Shown piece by piece: positions 1 through 11,112 of a stretch of 64,000 bases of DNA. Every line of letters starts with the position of its first letter. The stretch's first letter is position 1. This DNA is from Galaxea fascicularis (taxonomy: Eukaryota; Cnidaria; Anthozoa; Scleractinia; Euphylliidae): contig OX419336.1 in the NCBI GenBank assembly GCA_948470475.1, positions 30,108,005 to 30,172,004 on the forward strand, in the 5' to 3' direction. Under the pieces are notes generated by a model, which saw only the letters and a list, made by a program, of their open reading frames with translations, searched no databases and was not told where the DNA came from. The position numbers and the translations under genes were made by a program.

Positions 1-596
1 TCAAACTTAAACACGTCATTTTGTTGTTAAGACCTCAGTAGACATTGAATTTGACCATAAATTTCCTGAGGTAAAAAAGTGGTCTGCTGCAGGAATATCC
101 AAAGAAAGGTGCAGGAGGGTCTTGCAGCAAGAACACAGGAAATGAGTCAATACTTTTGGTATTACACAAGGCAATTGGAAGGGCTGGTTTTGCAATTGAC
201 TGAAACATTACTATGATGGCATGACTGCCAGTCAGCAATGAAAGCTTAATGTGCCTCTAACCCCAAAATATTTTTTCCGCTAAAATAAATCTTTGCACCC
301 ATTCAAAACACCTTGTGGCATTTTTTTTTCCTTTCTCTACCAAATCTCAACTTTTTATGGGCTTTAAAACTGAGCATCACTTGTTTCACTACTGAGTCAG
401 AAGGGATGTGGGTCTATTCCTGATGCAATGTCACAAACTGATTTGCATTGCATTAATTCTTTGTAAACATGCATGCAAAATAGATTATGACATCGTGGAA
501 AAAAAAGGCCACAATGCGTCTCCAACAGGTGGAAACATTTATTTTAGAAAAAATATATATATTTGGAGGTTAAATGTGGTCGGTCTGTTTCTGTAG

Positions 597-3500
597 GTCC
601 TGAAAGTGAGTATCTCGTTAAACTTATGGCTTGGGATGGTGAAAGATTGGGTCAGCCAGGAGCAAATTATGTCACAAGAAGCAAAGGTACAAAGTACTTG
701 CTGGATTAATGTAGCAATTCTGTAACCTCTCATTTAAAATGTGAATAAAGGCTATTCTGCCCAATCAAACTGAGAGGATAAATTTGTTGACTGTGTAGTT
801 TGGTGTCCTACCAGAAAGAGAATAGAAAGAAAATGTTTAGGAAACGCTTAAGGTGAGGAATAACTACATTATGAAATTTTGCATCCCTGCTAGAAATTTT
901 GATCAAATTTCTGTTCGAACTTTCATGCATCAGATAGAAGTTTCAAAATGTTTGAACAATAGCAGCTTCAAAAATTTGTAGAAAATTTGATGAAATTCAT
1001 TGTGGTAAAACGTTTTGCTCATTTTCTGTTAAAAGTGCCCAAATGTTTCAAAATTCATCGAAATTTGTTATTTCTTTTGCACAGAAAATGCACAAGAAAT
1101 GTTTTGAATTGTACAAGAAATGCTGTCACTGTTAAATGATCTTATATTTCCCTTTTTTAAACAGATTCCTCAGGACCCCAGCCTCACAGACCACCCCCAT
1201 CCCGACCAATCAATATGGTTTGCACTGTTGAAAGTGCAACCTCAATCCTCCTGACTTGGGATAGACCACTGTCTTCAGAAAGGATTGCTTATTATACAGT
1301 AATGTACCACCTTAGACGTAGCTTGAATCCTGAGCCTGTGGAAGCAAGAGTCTCCACTGAAAGCATCATCATAAATGGGCTCAGTTCTGGAAAGGATTAC
1401 ACTATCTTTGTTCAGTCTCATTATGCAACTATGACAAAGGAATATCCCAGTGAACTAAGTACAACACAAACACACTGCTCTATTCCTCTACTTGGTAAGT
1501 TAAAATGCTGTATGGCTAATTGTAGTAACACTTTTTGTTCCAGAGATAAAAGTGGGTACTCCCTTAGCTCTGAGCAATATTCACAGTGAATCTTATAGAA
1601 AGTTCCAATTTCTGTCTGTAGTCTTTCTCATATCAAAAATCACAGCATCTTCAGTCTCCCCACTACTATGCAAATCGTCCTTTACAAGAATGCGTCAACT
1701 TCTTTACCAGATACAGATGTGTCCTTGGGTGACTGACTCTTCTCTTTCCTTTCTAGGACCTAGTTCTCCACCAAGGAATGTAAAATTTGAATACAAGAGT
1801 GTCATGTCTGTTGAAATCACATGGAATAAGCCTACTGAAACAAATGGTGAACTCACTAGCTATGACATTTTTTATACATACAACAGCTCATGGCCAGATT
1901 CAAAGTGGAAGGTTGAGACCAAACATTTAGGAATTATCGGCAGTCATGCAAAGAAAATGTACACAAGATTAACAGGAATCAAAGTAAACACGACTTTTTT
2001 CCTCAAGATTCGTGCTGAGAACAAAGATGGCTATGGACCTTTTTGTGATATAGTTAGGATCCACCCTCCCACTTCTGTGCCCAGAGTTTCGCCAAATGTA
2101 ACATATGCCATCCTGTCATCAAGACTTGTGCAGCTCTCTTGGGAATGTCCCCGCATCTTTAATACTTTTGTCAAAAGCTTCACCATCCGATTTACAAACA
2201 ACATAAACCTTCCAGAGGAGAAATGGAACATGCAGACAGTCGTTCTTGGTTCTTCTGAGAGATTTGCAGATGTTGTTCAAACAACAATAGCCATAGAACA
2301 GGACAAGGTATTCTACATTAAACTCCGTGCTGAGTATGATGACCAAATCCCAGGAAAATGGTCAAATGTAGTAAAGGTCTCCCCACATGGGGCAGGTAAG
2401 AAATGTTTGATGATGCATGATGATGATGATGATGATGCTTCACAATCTGTACATTTCTCTTCTGCCTGCTCTTCCCTTCGTGTTATTCCTTTCAATTTGA
2501 GATGCACTCATTAAGTGCAAATGAAGGAAAACATTAATAGTCAGAGTTCTTGGTAGCTTACTGAGCAGTTAGTGTAGCACTCTCCCATGTACTCAAAGTA
2601 AACATTTTTGGTTTGACATTACTTCTAAATTCTTTAAGAAGCATTTCTCCTCTTTTCACATTTTTCTTAAGAGAATTGTAGCCCAGTCATGTAATGCAAT
2701 CAGTGGTTTTATTTACATTTACTAACACTAGGTTATTCTTTCTCAAAACTAAGGCTCTATCCAAGGTCCAAGAATCTCAGAATTAGATGAAAACCCCAAA
2801 TTTAACATAAAGCTTGGTATTATCATTGGATGCACAATTAGTGCACTCTGCATTGTTGTACTTGTTCTGTTCATTGTGTGGAGAAATCCTTGCAGGTGAG
2901 TGTTCACATAGCTCTGTACAGTGCGTTTTTGGTCACATGCTGTTGTATTTAGAGTGGTTTTCAGTTGGGTGTCGAAAGTAATTCGTGTTTGCTTTGGTTG
3001 TGCTTTACTTTACTCTGTAATTGGTTGACAAAGTTTGCACCACTTTCTCAGCCAATGAGAAGCAAAATCAAAACCAACCTCTAGTTGCACACATGCATTT
3101 CCCCGTGCTTGGTGCCGGTTGCAAGTAATCATTTCACTAATCAGTGATTAGTGATTAGTGTTCACTGAGCCAATCAGAAACCAACGTTTCCAATAGTAGC
3201 TTGTCCCTGAAAATTGCATTTGGTGCTGGAAAGTCCTTGAAATTTGTTGGCAATTTTATCCAATGAAGCTTTTCAAGTGTCTGAGACGAAAATCGGCACA
3301 CTCTCTTCTTTGAGCATCTGATGTGGCATTATATTGACTTGATTTTACCTCTCTTGGAGGTTTTGAAAAATGGAAAAATGTGTCCTTGAAAGGCCTTGAA
3401 AAGTCATTGAATTTTTGGTCTAAAAAAGTGTACGAACCCTGTCAATATCATATTCATCGTGTGAACTGTCAACAGTAAATCAATCATGTACCCATGTTTA

Positions 3501-6500
3501 GAAGAGTTCCAGGTTGACATTTTTTCCACAAGCTTATCACAGGATGCCTTTGATTTGTTGTGTTTCTGTATCATAACCTAAGTCCTACTTTTTATTTACC
3601 AGTAGTTGTACAGTTTTAGATTTCTGCAAAGGAGATCTTATCTGATGTACGTGATTCCAGGAAACATTCATATCTCTATAGAAAGTCACTGGAAATTGTA
3701 AGGGAGATCGGTTTTCCTGCAGCCAAGTTTCTGAGAAAATATTTATTGCAAAGGGAAAGGGGTCATCCCAAGAACCTATGGGAGAAATATACATTATTAT
3801 TATCTTTTAGATCAACACATCATGTTACTGGATTGGTTGGAGGAGCCAAGTTTCTAGAAAATGACTGAATTGTTTGGGCCAGAAAGAGTTTTCCTTGAAT
3901 GATGTTATCTTCCAAAATTCATCTGAAAAGAAATAACTGTTACTCAGAATGTGCTGTACCTTTTTTAGACAAGTACCCATAAACCAGAGTAAAGAGAAGG
4001 CACCTGTGAATGGACTCCCATGTCTGAATGGACTTCTTCCGAATCATCAGCAAATAGTAGCTGCTGGAAAAGTTGATAACAGTGCATCAACAGAGGAAAC
4101 ATCAGCAAGTTCAGGGATGTGCCGGTGTAGATGTACTTGCGGGGGTCAGTATCATTGTTCATCACAATCAGATCCTCATTATTTGTTTGGTTTTGGACAA
4201 GTGTTTAATATTATCTTTCAATAAGCATTTCTAGCAGGTTAAAAAGATTTTGATGGGTATTTCAACCACTTGAAATTTGCAATCCCAACCTAAGGCAAAG
4301 ACACAACCTGGCCGAATATGAGATCTAGGCTTGGGCCCAGTAACCTAGCACCAACATTAATTTGATAAGACTTCAATTTCCCACACGTGCTCACATTATC
4401 TTGGCATTTAAATCATGGAAAATGTAGTAATATCAAGTAACTCTTTAGTAGTGGCAAACATCATTGTTCAGAAAGCAATATGTTACTAACCACCAGACAA
4501 AATGGAATGCAACTAATACAACTTATCCACAGAATTGAACCTTCATCCCTTAAAAAAAAATGACTCCTAAAGCCTTTCCTTTATTTTACCCCATGATCAG
4601 ACCAATTTACAGCCATTAATGTATTGTTAACGTTTATTCTTTTCTTTCTTAGCTGCTTCTCAGTGGCCACCAGTACCCAAAATGGTGAGTGGGAATTTTT
4701 ACAGTTTAAATGAATGTTAAAACCACCTCAAAAAGTACACTTTTTTATGTTCCAGTCCTTTTAAGGAAGCACTAATGCTCAAAATGCCAGCTTTTAGAAT
4801 CCCTGTACTGTGGTCAATTTACATTGTCAACTCCATTGATAAACCAAATTTTTGTTTACAACTCCCCCACCAATGCAGCACCACAGTTTCTTTAGAAACT
4901 ACCCCCTTTATTCTTTTTAGAACAGTGCCTCATAGGGTTAAATGCAATTTAACTTGGTTAACGACTAGGAGCAAGTTGCTCTGTTTGTTGTGGCGTTGCG
5001 TTAGCGTTAGTGCGTTATTAGTATTTTGGAGGGGTTGCCTGCTGCATTATTTAGGGTGTGCATGTGTTATTTGCATGTTGGGCCTCTCTGTGGCGTCTTC
5101 TGGCAGTTCGAGCGGTCAGCGGTTCGTTTTGCATATTATGCGTGCGCCGTCGCATGTCCTCGTGGTTTTGTTTAGCTCAGCGTTTTGGTGTGTTGGCGTT
5201 TGCAGGGCTTTTGAGTATTTCCCCTCCCTCCTCTCCCTATTGGGGATTGTTTTTCCATTGAACTTATGGTTCAGTGTGACAGGTGCTTGTTTTGGGGTCT
5301 GGGGTGTCAGGCGGGGCTCGTGGCTGGGTTGCGGGTAGGGCAGGCTTATGGAGTGTTCCACCGACCGGGGGTTGGGTCGTTGGTACCAGTCCCCAGATCC
5401 TTGAGCACCCAACCTCCATTTGCAACACAGGCGTTAACTATTGTTAGTGCACGCACAGTGTATTTACTGTGCACAACCCAACCATCTTGTCTTCTGCACT
5501 AATGCACATGCAATACCCTGGCAAAATCGATTGTTTTACAACATCTTGATCTAGCAGATAGCCTTAAAGGATTGGCCATATCCTGCACAACACAACTGTA
5601 AACAAAACCATTTTTGTTGGTGTAAAATAACAGAAAATATAGTGAAGTGAATAATTATTCTATGAGTACGAATAATGAAAATTGTATACCGTAAACACTG
5701 GCGTATAAGCTGCACTTGCAGATAAGCCGCACCCCAAGTTTGGCAACTCAAATTTTGGAAAAAAACGTTTTACAGAAATTAAAATAAATCAATGGTGCAG
5801 TCTTGAGAAAGATGTCTTACATGTAAATGCATTGTTTTTTCAAGTTTCTTGCACATGTTAACTTGTGTATTAACTCACTAACATTTAAAACAGAGAATAT
5901 GAAAGCTCTTACCTATAATTTACATACGACAACACCCAATTTAATTTCATGATGTAGTGTTTCTAATCAGAGGTTACATTTTAAAGTAATAACTTGCACT
6001 ACATTGAAATGACAAATTTAATTGACACGTCATTTATGGGACATATACACTGAAGGTGCATTACCAAGATTTTATTCATCTTGCCGTGGTGGATAATAGC
6101 CAGGGTAGAGAACCAACAAACTCAGCCCACTTATGACCGAGCCCAGGAATTGAACCTGGTACACATTGGTGGAAGGCAAGCGCTCTCACTGCAGCACTAA
6201 CCCTGCTTCCCTGTTCCAACATCCTGGACAATTTTAATTCACAGGACAAATTTAATTTGTTTTAGATGTCACACTATTGTTGAATTAAATTGTTTTGGGG
6301 ACCTTGAATTAAATTTGTCTGAGTTAAATTTGACGATAGCACAACATTTAAACTGGGCCTATCACTATTAATTTGCATCCCATCCAATGCCAAAAAGCTT
6401 TTAAATCTGCAAGTAGGTTCTCTTTACACTTTTTTACCCTATACAAAAACTGTGATAAGGTAAAAAGAAAACCAACGCAAATTTCAATTAAATGTAAAAC

Positions 6501-6629
6501 TTACATAATTTATGCTTTCAAATTGGTTAATGCTCCCTAGGTAAGCACCAACAGCAAGTTACCAGGAAGCAGTGACAGCTCCACTCCCATAACTAGGGTG
6601 TTTGAAAATCCAAGATCCAGAGAAGCCAG
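597..6629 (+). CDS. Fibronectin type III single-pass receptor, 3' part of gene (partial)
   Basis: Seven exons join in one reading frame: 597-686, 1165-1494, 1757-2395, 2754-2895, 3969-4144, 4653-4684 and 6541-6629. All have AG/GT borders and compatible phases, and the FN3-module borders are phase 1. The first exon is the tail of an FN3 domain. The second encodes one FN3 domain (SILLTWDRP start, YTIFVQSHY strand). The third encodes two more (VEITWNKP, FFLKIRAENKDGYGP; VQLSWECP, FYIKLRAEYDD). The fourth holds a membrane span (LGIIIGCTISALCIVVLVLF) followed by WRNPCR. The later exons encode a Ser/Pro/Asn-rich cytoplasmic tail with a Cys cluster (CRCRCTCG); no kinase or phosphatase domain is seen. 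The N-terminus lies left of the window. The fold and extracellular orientation are secure. Relationship to the DCC/neogenin/protogenin family is only a guess from FN3 style and phase-1 borders. Confidence 0.82.
4960..5425. repeat. GC- and GT-rich insertion in a receptor intron
   Basis: This block is markedly richer in G, C and GT than the AT-rich intron around it, and it carries long overlapping frames on both strands that look like composition artefacts. It has no splice structure and no recognised protein. It is probably a non-autonomous repeat. Its borders were judged by eye from the change in composition. Confidence 0.35.
6072..6216 (-). mobile_element. tRNA-derived SINE
   Basis: On the minus strand the segment has a pol III internal promoter. 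The B box reads GGTTCAATTCC (plus-strand 6147-6157). A weaker A box lies near 6181-6200, about 30-45 bases upstream of the B box in the SINE orientation. A second copy at 58185-58285 shares the ACATTGGTGGAAGG block between the two boxes. It lies in an intron of the FN3 receptor. The element is old and diverged, and its tail was not located. Confidence 0.6.
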
Positions 6630-7111
6630 GTAAAAGTGGTACAACTATTTTTAATGAGATGATTACATCAGTTAGCTGTTTCCTCGTAGAAACTTGCATA
6701 ATGTCCATTTCCCTGGTCCCTGAGGAAAATCTTGGCTTTTCTTTGTATAAAACAAGTGCAAGTTAGTTGTTAGTTGTTATAACACATTTGGAATGGGCCA
6801 TTAATTCTTTCAATACTTGCATTTATCAAATGTGCAAAACAATATTATTTTCTGTTGTCTTGTTGTGCACATTAATCATGTCATTTGTCCAAATCAGTCA
6901 CGTGGGCATCGGTCAATGCCATTTGAGTGCACAGTTTGGCCACCATGTTGGACTATGTATCTGGAGCACTTTACCTCCATCCCATGCAAATCCAAATGAA
7001 GACAAGTAGCTCTGGAAATGAGTGTATGCAAGTCAAACGCACTATGATTAATCTATGATTAATTGTATTTGCATTAGTGGACATTCACTGCTACTCTTGT
7101 TTTATCAGAAG

Positions 7112-7275
7112 CAGGGCTGTGCTCTAGCGGCGCCCGGTCACCCCTGGCGACTTACTTTTACCATCGGGCGACCAGGAAATATTAGTTTTTGCACCAAACT
7201 TATATGCTGGGCGCTCTGGATTTCAAGGGTTTAGAGGTTTGGCCACCCAACTACTTTTCTTAGAGCACAGCCTTG
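7112..7275. mobile_element. MITE with GGCTGTGCTCTA termini
   Basis: The left end reads CAGGGCTGTGCTCTAG and the complement of the right end reads CAAGGCTGTGCTCTAAG. The interior carries no coding capacity, so this is a small non-autonomous DNA transposon. No target duplication was identified with confidence. Confidence 0.5.
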
Positions 7276-7445
7276 AAAGGGGAGCACTCAGTCTGCTACC
7301 TGTACAACCTAGAGTTCCAGTAATTTGAAGAGGTTTTCAAAGTTGAAGGTTCCAGAAAATATCCATACTCCCCAAGAAAGGTTTTTGGTTGAAGCTTCTT
7401 TCCTCACTCCTTTGACATTTCACTTGATATTTTCTTTAATAAGTA

Positions 7446-8202
7446 CAGGGCTCAAAATTAAAAAAATAATAATCCAGTCTCAATTTTGCAACTAAATAGG
7501 AAAATTCAGTCACAAGTTCGAAAATTTTTGGTCGTAAAACTAAATGACCACATTACAATAAAACTTTCATTTTATATGTTATGCTGTTGTTTTGCTTGAA
7601 AACTTTGTGGTCGGCATATTCTCCTGCCACCAAAAAGAAATGATAGTGTTTCGATACAAATGTATGATAACAGGGACGGCGTTAAAAATGCAATTCCCGT
7701 TAGGTTTGCTTCTTGGTGGTATAAGTTGATTATCAGCTTACGTGACATCTCCCAATGTGAGGGAAGTGCTGAGTTCAACACAAGGAAGATTGCTATAACC
7801 AGGATTTGACCGCCATCCTCTGATCAGATGTGAAAATTATTTCCGTTGTCTTGAAAAGAAACTTTTTGCTTGATTGATTTCTCATTAAATAGATGACTTT
7901 GGAAAAAAGTTAAATTGCTTTCATCCCACATTCTTCAAATGCTTAGAATCAACTGTAATGTATGTAAAATTGTCGGTCATCACATTTTATTGCATAATCA
8001 ACATGCCAGTGGTTTAAAACAAAATACGAGCCTCCAATTAATATGTCTAAAGATACCGCTGTAAATGGCAAAAGTAGTGGAAAAGTAGCAACTGCTAGCC
8101 CTTCTATTTCACAATAGCGAAAATCTAGTTGCAAATTTGTGACTCCTCCAGATGTTTCAGTCGCAAATGGCAAAAATTCAGTTGCAATAATTGCGAACCC
8201 TG
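7446..8202. mobile_element. Non-autonomous DNA element with CAGGGYTC termini
   Basis: The left end CAGGGCTCAAAATTA and the inverted right end CAGGGTTCGCAATTAT form imperfect terminal inverted repeats. An AAGTA flank is present on both sides (7441-7445 and 8203-8207), as expected of a target duplication. No transposase is visible in the roughly 0.75 kb interior. The superfamily is not resolved. Confidence 0.5.
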
Positions 8203-8975
8203 AAGTAAGTTTCCCAGCTTTTGAGGCTCCTCCCCTCTTTGCAACATCCAATGATAAGACTTTCTTTGAAGTGGCTATTGATATTTCCTGGAACTACCTT
8301 TGACAGACAAACTGCTTTGTGTTTAAGTTATTTTAATACTGCTTTCAATGTTGCCTATTTATCACAGTGAAGAAAGTTTAAGACAACAAGATGCCAGAAA
8401 TAAGACAGGTTTGTAAGATGTTTAAAACTGTTTATCTTATCACTGATTTGGGCATTCATGGTTACACTGAAGATGCACAATTCCCCAACCCTGAGGGGCC
8501 ATAGGGTAAAAGGAGGGCAGTTAACCTGGAGAAGCAAATGTCCCTCCCACCCCCCACCTTCTCTGAGGGACCACAGAGAAGAAAGAGAAGACAGTTGAAA
8601 TGACAGAGTTTATATGTCACCCGTCACTATGACCCCTGAGTGACCATAAAGAATAAAGAGATGGGGTATGAAAGTGTCATCCAATGAAATTATAAGTAAA
8701 ACACAGCCCTAAGCAAATCTGAGAGTTAGAGTTGAGAAAATGAGAGCAAAATTAGTTGCCGCTTTATATTTGGTTGGACTTGTCTTTAGTTAGAATCGCT
8801 TGGCATTTCTGAACAAACACTAAATACTCTGGTGAGGTTTTGTTGATAATTTCTGTGGATATTCATCGGGAGTTGTCGTAGTGTGTCAGAACTTGAATAT
8901 TAGTGTCAAAAACATTGAGATTTCATTCTATACCCAAGCTCGACAGTGGCTTCTACTTTTAACCCAAGGCAATAT

Positions 8976-9016
8976 AATGTCAAGAAGAGAACAATTATCA
9001 TTCTCTTCTTGACATT
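8976..9016. repeat. Perfect 16-bp hairpin
   Basis: AATGTCAAGAAGAGAA (8976-8991) and its exact complement (9001-9016) are separated by nine bases. It lies within an open frame lacking an ATG in a receptor intron. It could form a stem in RNA, or be a remnant of a small element. Confidence 0.6.
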
Positions 9017-9571
9017 TATTTGTGTTTCTATTGTCAGTCTTAACCTATTGAATCCTGTGCCGGCCAAAACCAGCCGCACAAGACTCCCATACTTCAACGA
9101 TAGTCGAGTCCCAAAGGTACTAAGTGTCCGACCGGCCAAATTCCCAGTTTGTCAAGTAACAAGTCAAATTCGAGAACAAAGTACATCACCTTGCTCAATT
9201 CTTTGAGAAAGTGGACTCTTAGCTACCGTCTTCCTTAATGATGCTCATCAGGCAGCCACTACAGATAAAAAATCAAGCAAACCAAACTTGAGCCATTCTT
9301 GTAGCTCCACGGATGAAAAATAGCCATGTCAGAATGATGTTTTCAGAAACCTTGAGCCTCCAGTGCCTTAGGACAACACCACTTTCCATGATAGTTTCAA
9401 ATAAAGAGTCATGAAATGCTATGGATCGTTTATTGGTGGAAAATCACTGCGAAAAACGGCTAAAAAAGAAACGGCTAGTAGTCAATGGGTTAAGGAGAAT
9501 TGTATGAAGAACAATATTTCAGCAGTATCATTCATTTCACAGTTCATTTGTCTGTATTTCTTTTTTGGCAG

Positions 9572-9645
9572 ATGGATGTAATCCAGGATCTTCAAGTAGT
9601 ATTTCTGTTGAATTGTACAGAGATGAGCGAATCACTACTGTGCCG
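9572..9645 (+). CDS. Possible cytoplasmic-tail exon of the FN3 receptor
   Basis: A 74-bp segment is bordered by a good acceptor (pyrimidine tract, then GGCAG) and donor (CCG|GTAAGA). Read after a phase-1 exon it encodes GCNPGSSSSISVELYRDERI and a few more residues, which fits a receptor tail. However, the last secure upstream exon (6541-6629) ends in phase 2, and a direct join would read Trp-Met-stop. So either a small exon is missing between 6630 and 9571, the protein ends here, or this is not an exon of this gene. Confidence 0.4.
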
Positions 9646-10965
9646 GTAAGAATAATTTTATAGAAAGCCGTATTATTGTCTTTCAGATGCAAGTGTAGCT
9701 GGCAGTATTGTTCAGTATTGTTCTGACAGAAGTTATGTTATGGTGAAGCATGTATCTTTTGGCCCCATTGCCGGATTTCATACCATGAGGGCCTGGGTAC
9801 GAGTTCGTGTATCATGGGATTAACAACACAAGACCCATACATTCCGAAAGAGCACACCGAGCTTTACAACATCCTCAAGTTTCGTGTCAATTGGGCCAAT
9901 ATTGAACAAGATACGGCCATTCAAAAACTTAAAAATTTACTAACAAATGTGTGGAGTGCTGTAAATAATAATTTGTTGATTTATTTAGGTCTCGTCAAGA
10001 AGTTACAAGCAGAGCATATCTGTTGATGTATGAATTCTACTAACTGGAGCTCATTTTTCAAGGTCAACCAAAGCTTTTTTTAAAGACATTCTAGATACAG
10101 TGCAAATGAGCACATAATCACAACCTATAGTTTATCAGTTTCATGTTCTCTTTTTAATTTAAGAATATAATCTTTTACCTATTCAATTAAAATTTAGAGG
10201 ATTTACCCTCAACATTGTTGAGATTTACACTACATCATTTTGCAAAGCTTCAGAGAAATGAGCCTGGCAAAATGTCAAGAAATTTAGCAAATACGTGCCA
10301 TTGCAATAATTATAATTTTTACAGCAATAAGTTATTTCTTTACTCAGGACATTTATAAAAGGATGATATATATATATATATCTATATACAAAGATCATCT
10401 TAACATTGCCTGATAAATACTGCAAAAGTATGGGCCTTAATTAGCCTGGTTAAACCAGCAAGCAGAGTCCCCTTTAGTCCTCCTCGGAAAATAGGAGAAA
10501 TCAATTTAGTGGGACTCAATAATCAATCACCGTTTTACAGACAACATGCTTTAAATATAACCTCAGATAGAGCGTATGGACCTCTTTACATTGTCTGTGG
10601 TACAGAGGAAATACTGTTACATTTATTTCTGGTCTCCACTTCATAATTTCCATGCTGTTTTTTACAGAAAATGTTGGTTGGGAGATCGCCTGATTTCCCT
10701 TACTTCAAAGTATAGTCTTGGAGGCTTGAAAATTTCCTACTGGATATACTTTATTTTTCTACTTGGGTTATAGTCTAAACTTGTGAAGGCCGCTGACTTT
10801 GCATTTTATCCTAAGGAAGCTGTTGTTTTAATATTTATGTGACTTTATTTATAACCAATGAAGATCCTTACTGATTCTATTTATATTACTTTGACTGATG
10901 CAGTTAATCCAAATGATATAGTTCTTGTAGTCTTTTTACTGATTTGTTTGTTGTCATACTTGCAG

Positions 10966-11112
10966 CAGCAATTTCATTATGGAAAGAGTGGTATTGTACC
11001 CTCTCACTCCCATTGTCTTCGCATTACAACGTTTGAACAGTGGCCTTTATCAAATTTTTTACATGGCTTCAATTTCACTGTTATGTGCAGCAAGAGTGAG
11101 AACAAAGTTTGA
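10966..11112 (+). CDS. Possible terminal exon of the FN3 receptor
   Basis: An acceptor (TACTTGCAG) is followed by 48 open codons and a TGA at 11110-11112. The phase (0) matches the end of the 9572-9645 segment. The peptide (begins QQFHYGKSGIVPSHSHC) shows no recognised domain and its amino-acid composition is not clearly protein-like. It could be a real C-terminus or a chance frame in 3' non-coding DNA. Confidence 0.3.
   Translation, partial: QQFHYGKSGIVPSHSHCLRITTFEQWPLSNFLHGFNFTVMCSKSENKV

Noticed and set aside
4775..5338. 187-codon plus-strand frame in a receptor intron
   Set aside because: It follows the GC/GT-rich island; overlapping frames in several phases and both strands indicate a composition effect.
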